Of a stretch of 64,000 bases of DNA, positions 12,801 through 24,800 are shown piece by piece (position 1 is the first letter of the stretch; every line of letters begins with the position of its first letter). This DNA is from Climacteris rufus (taxonomy: Eukaryota > Chordata > Aves > Passeriformes > Climacteridae). The stretch is taken from assembly GCA_013398175.1 (NCBI GenBank), contig VZRZ01007703.1, positions 1,401,069 through 1,465,068 on the forward strand. The letters run 5' to 3'. A model generated the notes under the pieces. It saw only the letters and a program-made list of their open reading frames with translations. It had not been told where the DNA came from and made no database searches. A program made the position numbers and the translations under genes.

Positions 12801-15800
12801 GTTGAAAATACAGCAGACAATCTGATGAATGTTTGATTTCTGAAAAAGGAGATATACTGAGTGATCTCTTCAATGTAGATAATTTTTGAAGGTTGATGGT
12901 ATTTTAATGGATTTTCTGTGTGCATAGGTATATGTAACTTAAGAAAGATACATTTGGGCTGCAAATCACAATTTCTGATATAGTCAAGCAAATAATTTCC
13001 TGTAATGTCTTTATTGTGATAAACTTCTTTTAAAGCCGGTTATCAAATAGTGGGTTTATTGGCCTTTAGTTGCAGTGCAACTGAAACTAAACAGAAAAAG
13101 CTTATTTTATATGTAAGTATTTAGGGAAAGTAATAAGTTTTTATCATTTTAGGTTTTCAACAAGCTGTTGAGTCTGGCCAGTACTGCTTCATCTCAGAAG
13201 TTCCAGTCACACATGTGGAGTCAGATGTTGGTTTCCACATCTGGGTTTTTGAAATCTATCTCAAATGTCTCAGGCAAAGATATCCAACCTTTAATAAAGC
13301 AGTGGGTGTATCCTTTTTATTCTTGGTCTGGATTGTTTATATGGAGAATGAATTTGGTTTTTTAATTGGCACTATTAAAGGAATGTGAAGAAGGGTATGA
13401 AATATCTTTGCATAAAACAGTTAAGTACATTATTCTGTGAATTACATGTGTATGTGAGCCACAGCTTCACAATCTTTTCATAGTCCTTTGAACTATGCTG
13501 ACTTTTTTGCTTGTTCTTTACTAGAAGGGATTTCATTATTTTAAGTTTTCCTTTGAAAGAAGCACAAGAACTCTGCTGAAATTTAAGGCCAAATTATACT
13601 AAAAGGATTCCAGAGGACACTGCCCATAGAAATATGCTGAAGTCGGACATGGAAAATGCTATAGTCTGGTGCATTTTAATATGTGATTTCCAGTAAATCA
13701 CCATGAAATAAGTAATCTAAAGCACAGACTATTAATTTACAATATACTTGAATAGCTTGGTAGCTTGTGTTAATAGCACAATTTCAGGTAAAATAAACCT
13801 CTGTGTGTTGATTCTTCAAATTTCAGTGATACAGTCAAGAAATAGAGTTTCTTATTTTGGATTGGAATAAGGGAAAATTTTAATTTTTTCCATTTAACAG
13901 GATTAATTGTTAGGTTTATTTAACATGAATCCAGGCTAGAATTGTACATGACTGCAGCAAAAACATACCTTACTGTTGTAACAGACAACAAAAGTAGGTA
14001 TTTAGTTTAAGCTGACTTAACAACATTCATGCATCTCCCTATCTTAACTAAAAAGCACTGTATAATTAATATTTCTAGAGTAATATGAGAGCTTAGTATT
14101 TTATTTGCATCAGAACTGTTCATAAAATATAAATACACATTATTCTAATTTGCTAAGCACTTGATAAAATTAGGAGTTCCATATGTACATACATTCACAC
14201 TGGAGCTACACCTAAATGTCAGCATTACTGTCTGAGCTGGGTGAATCTTCACTGCTTCTGTTCTGTAAGAATGAAAGAACTGTAGCAAACTGAAGATCTG
14301 GGCTTTTTTCACTTTCTCCATAATTTGGCCCCAAGGCTGATCCTGTTAACTGTAGCTTGCATTTAATCCTATGATTGCAACCTCCCTACCATGCTTCAAA
14401 CACTGCCATCCCTGTGACAGTGGATTTTCCTCCTTGTAAGATCAGAACCTTGTAAGGTCTTTGGGTTGTTTGGGAGGAGATCTTACTGCTATGAACTGGT
14501 GCTGTCTTATGCCCTTAGCAAGGGCTGTGCTGATGCTGGGTTTAAACTTTGTGCTGAAGAAACCACTAAAAATGTCAAAATCACAGAGCTTCATGAAGGC
14601 AGCCTCCATGAACAGAACCAGTCTGAGGTATTTAGCTAAATGGCCAGATTTTGGAAGAAAAGTTAATAACCCATGAATGATAAGAAATATTTTTGAATCT
14701 GGAAGTTCCTCCCTTAAATGTTGGGACATGAAAGAACAGATTTTCCGTATTTGTTTTTGTCTCATATTGTCAGGCACTTGTGAGAGCGTGCATTAGACTG
14801 AAATGCTTCAGTTTTATATTTTTGTTTACTAAAAATAAAGTGTAGTAATGGCTGTCATACAGAAAATGAATGATGAAATTATTCAGAGGGACAGTTGTCT
14901 TGGAGAAATCATTGACTGGGAAGAAATGTAGAGTGAGATACTCTGGTGTATATGTGAACTCATATACACACACATGTGAGTGCTCACATGACCCAGTTTG
15001 AAAAACTGCAATAAAATAATTGACTTAAATGTAGTGTGGGTAGAAAACAGAAACAAATGTCTACATTTCCCCCTTAGTTTTATTTAGCTAAAATATATAG
15101 TAAAACAAACCATATTGAAATTACTGAACTCGTACTCAATTGCTTTCTCTGAGAGCTTGCCAAGGACATTGGCTGTGGTGGAGTCCAGAATAGTTTTTCA
15201 TAATGAATTTCTTCATACTGGGTAGTTTTCATTGCACTTCAGTTGTTCTCCATAAGAGACATGATTGGACATTAAAGAAATGTTAAAAAAAAAAGAACAA
15301 AACCCCAGAAGTTCGTGAATGGACATGAGTGTTTTCATTTCCAGATTTTCTTGGAATGGGAAATTCTAAGAATAAGGAAGCATAAAGCAAGTGTTAAGAA
15401 TTGGGAATTATGTTTGTTGATAACTACTCCATTGTGCACTAGAATTCCTATACTGCTTCTCAGGGATCAGAGTGGAGTGGTAAAATTTTACGGTAGCTTT
15501 GCATTTAATAGAAAACGGAATGTGTTGGAATTGGAAATAAAACAAGATTACACATCTCCTGGGACTCAGAAATACGTGGTAAGGTCCATTTTCCCTGTTT
15601 TACCTTTGCATACAAGTATGAGGTATGCATGCATAAGCATAAGTTTAATGTTAATAACAAAATCTTGTGAATTTGAAGGGTCCACTTAAAGTGACAGTGC
15701 AAGAACTTGATGGCTCATTCAACCATACATTGCAGATTGAAGAAAACAGTCTTAAACATGATATACCTTGCCATTCTAAAAGCAGAAGGTAAGAACTAAA

Positions 15801-18800
15801 ATACAAAATGCAAGTATTTTTGTTGTGGATATATGAAAACATACTGTGCATTTGATGATAAATATATGCTTTTTTGAATTTCATGTTTGTATTTTCTTGA
15901 TCTCACTAAATAAGATTTACTTGTGATGAAAGTGGAGAATTTCTTACTGTTTAAGGTCAGCAAGAAACCTTACACAGTTCTTAATTATAAGTAATTTTGT
16001 AAAAGTTCTATCAAGACCTTATTTATGTAGAATGAGATGAATGAAGACTTTAATTAATCAAATTATTCAAAATACCTTTGAATGGGAAACACAAATGAGG
16101 GGGAAGACAAATGTAGGCCAGAGGAGCACCTGAAGTGAAGAGAGTGCCGGGACTGTTCAGTGAGGACAGCTGAAGAACAAGAAAAGTGGCATACTTCCCA
16201 CATAGATTCTCTCCATTTTCTAATATATTCTGATAATTACTTTGAATTCTACTTCTCAAAATTCTATGTTTATGTGTAATTATAAAAGTGGTGGGAGTAA
16301 AAATTGTAGAGATGGATTCATAACTCAAATTTATGATCTTTTTTGCTGGAGAGAGGATTATGTTTTGGTGTGGTGAAATACACAGAGTACTTTTGCAGTC
16401 TTAAACTCCATTTATAAACATATATTTGCCAGTCTGGTAAGTAATACCTTTTTTTTTTCTATTTTCTCTTTTTTTAATAGAAATAAGAAGAAAAAGATTC
16501 CACTGATGAATGGAGAAGAGGTGGACATGGACCTTTCTGCTATGGAGTAAGTTGGCTTGTTGGATTTTCTCAGTGTTCCCCTTGTCTAAAATATGCTGTT
16601 CTGAAGGATTGGGTAGTAATGTTGTACTTCATTATGTGACTGGACAATTTCAAGACTATCCCACATTTCTTTGTCTTCTTTGAGACTTCTCTGCTGTAGC
16701 TGGTGAAGTGTACACTTCAGGTGAAGTGTAAAAAGTATGAGTTAACCAATATAATCACTTTTTATAAAAAATCTTGGGCATGGTAAGCTGATAAAATAAA
16801 TGACTTGAACACATTTCCAGTGATACCTTTCAACTGACTTTATAGGGAAAATATAAACAGGAATTTATTGAAACAAAGTAAGAGCAATTTTTGTTGCATC
16901 TTGATGAAGACCACTGGTAGAGACAAGTTCCTGAAATCTGTAATTACAGAGCAGTTCTTCTAGATTAAAAATAATGATGAAGTGCTTCACACTGAAATTC
17001 ACCCTGGCATTAATTTCAGTTGGAACTGTTAAGCTCTTTGGAAGCAAATTGTTGCTCAAATATGGTTGAATATGGAAGCAATATGTTGCTCATGTAATAT
17101 ATGACAAGAAAAATATTTGTAAGATGTATTTACATTGAGCAAGTTATTGCTATCATTTCTATGTGATAGTTGGCACATGAAGAGTTTTAATTGTATTGAA
17201 GAATAGTTGCCATAAATAATTGTGAGTATTTTTGATCAGTTATGTTCAGGTCACTGAACATGTTCATAACATGTTCATAATATAATATGTTCATAACACT
17301 GAACATGTTACCCTGAGCTGAGACTTTAATGATCTTAGAAAGACCTCTGAACTGGTATATGTCTTTATGCAAGATACTTGTGCTTAACCTGGTAACCTTC
17401 TAGTCTGTGATGTGGTCATTCTGTTGTCCAGTTTGGACTCCTCTGCTCCAAGCATATATGATAAAGTCCATTGTATTCTATTTTTCTAAATCTTGTGTAT
17501 ACTCTTTTTCACTGTTCTTTCTTCTGTAGCTGCTATCTTGATGGTAATTCTAGATATTCTACAAAAGTTTACAGAAATACACATTCTATTTAGAATTATG
17601 TTCTTTTCATCATTCCGAACTCTCTCCTAATGTCATGTCTGTATTTTGGTGTTGTGATTTTTATGTGCAAAAATGATTTAGAGACTGTATTGCATAGTTC
17701 ATGCTTGTTGTTCCAATAAATTACTTATGCAGTCATGGTGATAAGTGAATACTGAAGTGTAAAATGCTTGTTTAAGTGGAATACACTTGAGTCATTTTAT
17801 CTGTAGGATAACTTTAATCCTGTCTGTTGATACTTTCACTTTTACCATCATTTGCATGATTACCCTTGTCAGCTTTCAACATCATAGCTTGTGAGTGGTT
17901 GTAAAGGGAGTTTCACATTTATTGATTTTAAAAAAAAGTGTATTTCCCCCCAGATTTTGTTTCTTGGATTTTTTTTTTGCATTCTTAACCTTTAGAAGGT
18001 GATAAAGTGCTTCTTACTTAGGAAAATTATAGCATCTGAGGAAGTAGAATTAAATATACAGAGATTATACAGTAGTTTACCATAACCAAAGATTTGTAGG
18101 TTAAAAGTACTAAAACACTGTGTTCACTTTGATTTATTAGAGGTTGGGACAGATTGCCCTGGAAGGCTTTAGAATTGCCATCCTAGGAGAGGAGACTTTA
18201 AAAAGTTCCCTATAACCTACATTTTTTAATGGTTCTTTGAATCTAAAGACTTTACAAATGACTCATAACAAGTTAGAACATCTTCAGAATTTCTATAGTC
18301 TTGAAATTTTGTAAGCTATTAATATTTTTCATGTCTGTCTTAGTGCTGATTCCCCCCTGCTCTGGATAAGAATAGATCCTGATATGTCAGTCCTGAGGAA
18401 GGTAGAATTTGAACAGTCTGATTTCATGTGGCAGTATCAGCTTCGATATGAGAGAGATGTGGTTGCACAAGAAGAAGCCATCCTGGCCTTGGAAAAGTTC
18501 CCTACTCCAGCATCAAGGCTTGCACTGACTGATATCCTAGAACAGGAGCAGTGTTTCTACAGGGTGAGAATGCTGGCCTGCTTCTGCCTTGCAAAGGTGA
18601 GCTGCTGTGCATGGCAGGGAGGCAAGAAACCCCCTTGACTTTGTAAATGGTTGCAAACGGGTCAAAACTCATCAGAGTTCTTAAATGCATTTGCCAAGTA
18701 TTTTTAACTTGACTGATTCGAAAGGAAAGCTGTATTATTTTAGTCTGTAAGTGGAGACTGCAGAAGGCTTTCATAATTGTCAAAATTGAGATGTCAGACA

Positions 18801-21800
18801 TGAAAACCACAAGGGATTTTTCCAGATTTCATTAAGTGGCAGAAATAAAAGACTTTTGTTGAATTTTTTTTCAGAACCAAAGTCTATTTTTTATTATTTT
18901 ACTGGCAAGTTCCTTGGCCAGTCTGTTGAGAACACTGAAGCACTGAAATTCAGCTTTGTCTAATTGGAATTCAGATTGCTGCTCTATATCGTTTCACATT
19001 GAATAAGGTCACAAAATAAACATCAAATTTGGCTACCATTAAATATTGAAAAGGCAAATAATTGCCTTGAAAAGGGAAGATCTTTTTTTCTCTTAGACAC
19101 AAAATTAGCATTAAGAATGAAAATCAGGAAACCCCATAAAACAACTAGGTGGAAACACAGAAGAACAAGAGTTTCTGAAAGGGCATGTTGGTGACATCCT
19201 TTTATGGATATGAAGACATATTGATTGACAATTAGTAGACTTCAGATTACTGGCATATAATTTGCTTTCTGCTGTGTACCTTTTGGGAATAATTCAGTTC
19301 CTGTATAGAAATATATCCTTCAGCCATATTTTGAAAATGAAAATCCAAGTGCTTTTGCCAAACTTATTTTAATATTATGAAACACCGATGTAAAACTGCC
19401 AGTGTATGTGCTAATATTGGTGCTGCAGGTATCAGATTTAAAATATGCACTTTTCATAAATAATTCACTTGGAATTTCTAATTGTGTATATTCCACAGGT
19501 AAATATTAAAATAGTAGTTGTTGCAACATTTATGCAATAGTTTTTTCTATCTTTACTTTAACTTCTTAGGCAATTGGGCTGCAGATAAACTGCCAGTTTT
19601 GTTCAGTTGTAATTGTATGGAAAATCTTGGGTCTGTGGGTAAGGTGGTTGACTTACAGAAAAGAAGATTATAAGGCAAGCAAAAAGTATGGCTGTGACAT
19701 TAAATCAAGGTGAAGGAGCATGACAGAACAGAATTGTAGATATGTTTATGTAAGTTATTTGGGAGGAAAGTGTAATACAGTCTATTACTGATTCCAGCAT
19801 CAGGGCACTAATAACTTCCTATTGTCACTGAGTTTAATTTTCTCAGCTTGTAAATATTCAGGATTTGTACTCTTTATTGAAAAAAGCCAAGTCCCTTGTG
19901 TTTATTCAGGGGGAGGGTTACTTTTTGTTGATTTGCAGTTTCTAGCTGGGTTGAAGTTACTGTTACTGTCAAATGTTCTTGATGTACTCATGTTGATAAA
20001 GAGAAATGATAATGTGACAGTGCAATTATCAAACTGAATTTGCTACGCTTTCTCAGTATCCTTCATTGTAACAGGGCTTCAGTCTCAGCCCTGAAGTATC
20101 CAGGTGACACAGTAAATCCTCATTGATACAGAAATTAAAAGATATGTGTGAACATGCACACACACACTGTGCTGAGTCCTTCAAGACCAATAACAAATAC
20201 AGAGAAAGGAGAAAATGATGTAACAATAGTAATTTGTGAGAGTACGCTGATTTTTCCAGTTCAGATCCATTGCAGTGTAGGTGATGTGCTATAAACTTTA
20301 AAAAAGCAACACTGCCATCACAAGCTCTTCCCTCCCAAAGATTGAGGAGTTTCATAGATGTGCATGAGAGTTACACCTTAGTCCACTTTTTTATGCTGTA
20401 CTGAATTGAGTGATGAAGAAATGGAGTGTACTTGTTGCCTTTTCAAGTAGAAATAATGCAAGACAGGCCAACTGTGTTACTGTGTGGGGAATGTGCAGAT
20501 ACATTTAGTTAAGAGTATATAATATCTCAGTAAAATAAGTAGAAAAATCAGATTCTGTCAGTAAAGAGAAATTCAAATTAAGTCAGAACACATTATAAGA
20601 CCCCAAAAATACTGAAAAGATGATGATTTAACTATTATTGACTTAACTTGAAAATGCTGTTGTTTATCTACAGACTTTGTGAAATGAAATGCTTAAAATA
20701 AGAAGTTAATATTTAAAAATGTGCACCCTGATAATAATGGAATGGTGACTATCTTGTAAACATAGTAAACTTTGATATTTTGGGTATTGGATTTTATTGG
20801 ACCCTGCTACATAAATTTCATATTTGCAGTTTTAAGTTCTTTATCATCTTTATCACGGCTTCTAAGCAGTCTTTGGGATTAATCTTCCTCTGCAGGCAGA
20901 GTCACTGTAGCTTTCAGAAAAAGCTGTACCTGCATCTTTAGTTCAGTTACTGCAGTTACTGCAGAGGGAAGATCAAGCCTGCAGACTATAACAATATATT
21001 GTTCTGTGTGCACAGTCTTTCAGTAAATTACAGTTGAAGTTAGAGGGAGCTGCCTTGCCTTTAACTTTAGGGGTGGTCTTTTCATTCTTAGGGTGGCTGA
21101 GGCCTATTTTAAAGTCTAGGCTGAGGTTACTGGCAGGGTCAATTTGGGAAGTTGGTATTGCAAAACCCCCTTCCATCACTGGCTTCTGTAGAGTCAGAGA
21201 ACTTGGCTTAGTAAACACAGAATTTTCATCTGAAATACATAAAAGAGAAAATAATTAAGAACAGAAGTTTATCATGGAAGGATAGTTAGTTGCAGATGTC
21301 TTCCAAATGGAACAATTTTCATAAAATTTACCTTTAATGTAGAGAAGATATATTGGGAATGACAGTGAAAACTTAGCTAATATAAGATAATACACTGATG
21401 AAAGTAAGTATCTATTGAAAGGAGAGAATGTTCTTGGCAATTATCCTTTCTGATTATGGGCAACGTGTATTTTTGCACAGCCAAACTAAACTTGCAGTGT
21501 TCATGTTAATATGATTTCCCTTCCCCCCTACTTCTTCAGATTGCAAATTCCATGGTAAGTACGTGGACAGGACCACCAGCCATGAAGTCACTCTTTACCC
21601 GAATGTTTTGTTGTAAGACTTGTCCAAACATTGTGAAGACCAACAACTTCATGAACTTTCAAAGCTATTTTCTTCAAAAGGTAAATTTTTTTTTCTCAAT
21701 GAATGTTTTAAAAGAATTGTCAAAATACAAAAAATATTCCTACAATTGGCAGTTACGTGAATAACACAATCCTGATTTACTCTTTAATAAAGATCAAAGT

Positions 21801-24800
21801 AATCAATTCTTTCGTATATGGCTTCTGTTTGTTCCAACTTAGTAAAAAATAAATTAACAAATTTTTAGTAATTTTTTTTTCTGAGTAACTAAAGTTAAAT
21901 TAGAAGTTTCTTCAGGAGAATGGAGGGCATATAATTATTTGCAATTATTGATGAGCTCTTTGTTATATAGCTCTGTAAGGAAGCTACTAATTCTAGCTTT
22001 TAGGTGAATTCAGCAACTGCCTTTTTCCTTTAATAGCAATTATACCACACTGCAAGTAAAATCTCAAATCTTAAATTTGTGGGCTTTTTAGTTCAAGACA
22101 TTGCATAATCTTTCTTGCCCTTTTCTTTCTATTGTCAACATCATGTATTGCTGCTGTGTGTTTTGCTGTTTGCACAGATTTTTTTTTTACTGAAACCTAT
22201 AGTTTTTGGTTGTACATTGGATAACAAAACTAATTACAATGTTTTTCTCTCAAGATTCCCTTTATTGTGTGATTGAGTTCTTATTTCATAGATTTCGCAT
22301 TACTGTTCTTAAAGAAGGCTCAGATTTTGGTTTTTGACTCTGTCCAAAACTGCTTCATCCTTCATGTCATTCTTGGACCTTCTTTTGTATTTTTCTGCTT
22401 TTTTTTGTCATTGTTCATTCTTTACCACTAGATCTTACATTGTTCTCCCTTGTTAATCCCATGTGCCAAGTTTATAGATTTAGATTAAGATTCCTAACTC
22501 TATGTTGAGTGGAGCCTAGAGATCTGCTTAGCTCATTGTGAAATAAATACCTGAGCAGATTAACATTTGTCTGGCTAATGATTCTTCAGCTTTCACTGAC
22601 CCTGTTGGATCTGTATGTCTCAGTGGAGGTGCAAGCTTAGACATCAAGTTCACATGAAAGCACTCAAATTCAGTGTCTATCTCAAAATTAATTCCATCAT
22701 CATTTTCTGTGTTGCATTGGTTTTCATTTGATACCTGTGTAAGAGTGTCTTGATTTGACTGTCTGTTCTTGGATATACTTTTTTTTCTTCAAATGTCTGT
22801 ACTGTGACTAATTATTGAGCAAGAACTACATGGTTTATTTCATCTGAAGATTGCATCGTATGTGGTCTGACTTCCAAAAAATATGTAAATACAACTTTTC
22901 AGACATTTGCTATTACAAATTTGTTAATTGCTGATTTTCAGGATGTATCTCTTTCCAGGGTGTAACTATCATTTCACTAATATGAGAGTGATGTTAGTAT
23001 TAATTTTATTACACAGACTATGCCTGTTGCCATGGCCCTTCTGAGAGATGTTCACAACCTTTGTCCTAAGGAGGTTTTAATGTTTATTTTGGATTTGATC
23101 AAGTATAATGATAACAGGAAGAATAAGGTAAAGAATGTGTTTATTTTAATCTCTTACATCTCTTTTTGTTGAAAAAAGTCATAGTTAATACACTGTATGA
23201 TGTTTGATGCCACTACTGTAAATATCTGACTCAGAGAGTTGATGAAAAGGTGATGTGCTAAACAGTAAATGTTAGAGAGTGTTCTGTAGCTGACATTTCT
23301 GTGGCAGCATTTCTTGGATGTTTCAAAGCTCTGTGTGCTTGTTGACTTACCTGCCTGTCTTCATTTGCACATATATTTTTCTTGCTTTACTCTTTTTCAT
23401 TCATACCCACATGTTTTGAGAAAATTTGCATGAGGCGAACATGTAGCATGCAAAGTTAAGCGCTTTCTTTAGTGGTTTTTTTCACCTTGAGAAGAGTATT
23501 TGAAAGAGCAAGGAAAGGAAATAACGTTTTTTTAACAATACTCTGTGTTTTGAATATCAGTTCTAGCTGACAGACTTGGATTGTCTTCATCTAGTTAAAT
23601 AACAGGTGAACCACGGGTTAATATTGTTCCGTCACTAAACTGAAATGTCCGAGTTGGAAATGTTGTCACCTCAACTTCCTTCTCACACAGACCACTTCTG
23701 AAGGATGATTAGATGACCTTTAAGATCGTGAAATGATACAAAATTCCATCTCTCTAGCTGGAGGAAGTGTACATCTACTAAGAGCATAGCATAATCTTCC
23801 CAATTAAGTGTCCATAGTTAAGCAGAACCAGTCTGACATGTCTTAAGTGTCACTTTTCCTTGTGTGGAACACATACTGTAACAAGACACTTATTGCTTAT
23901 TCCTGAAATAAGGGAATGATGGAGAGTGGAGAGGTAGAGAGTTGGACACATGAATGCAAACATCAGTAGTCACAGAAGGTGGTGAGGTGTGCTGACATCT
24001 TCCTACCACTGAAGGAGAGATTCAGCTTTGCTTTTCCACGTCACTTCCACACGTGTTTGACATCTTCTGCTGGATCTGACAGCTACTGGATTTGTATAGA
24101 TTAAAGTAAATAATATTCAAATCTAGTACTTCTTCCTGCTTTTTATAAACTTTATTTTTATGCCTTTTGCTATTTACTAACACAACCAACAGACGAAAAA
24201 GCCAGCATAATGGCAGGGGTGAAACTACCAGCCTAGGTAGAGGGGTGAATGAAGAATCAAGATTTTCTTCACTAGGCAGCAGTGAGCTCATTAGTTCACT
24301 TCAGAAGCTTATGAAGTTACTGGCTGGATAAATGGTATAATTTCCAGATCCATTTTTTCCTGTTTTGCTTTCTTGTGCAGTTTCTCCCATGGTTTTGATT
24401 TTAATGTCTTGTTCTATAACGGGGCTTAAGCATTTTTTAGCTTTGAAAGATTATATATAGTTATATTTACCTGTGTTAAATGTTGGTTTTATCCAGTTTT
24501 CAGACAACTACTACCGTGCTGAGCTGATTGATGCCCTAGCCAACTCTGTAACTCCTGCAGTCAGTGTGAACAACGAAGTCCGAACATTGGATAACTTAAA
24601 TCCTGATGTGCGACTTATTCTTGAGGAAATTACCCGCTTCCTGAATATGGAGAAGCTGCTTCCCAGTTACAGGCACACTATTACAGTCAGGTATGGTTTC
24701 ATGACACTGCTTTTGTTGGGTTTTAAGTACCTTTCTGTAGTTAGCTTTTGAGATTTTAGTTTGTATGTCTTAATCTTAAATGTCAGCTTCCTTTCAATTT

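Noticed and set aside
14442..14777. 111-codon minus-strand open frame inside the U12-type intron
   Set aside because: No recognisable family, no splice support, and AT-rich composition like the surrounding intron.
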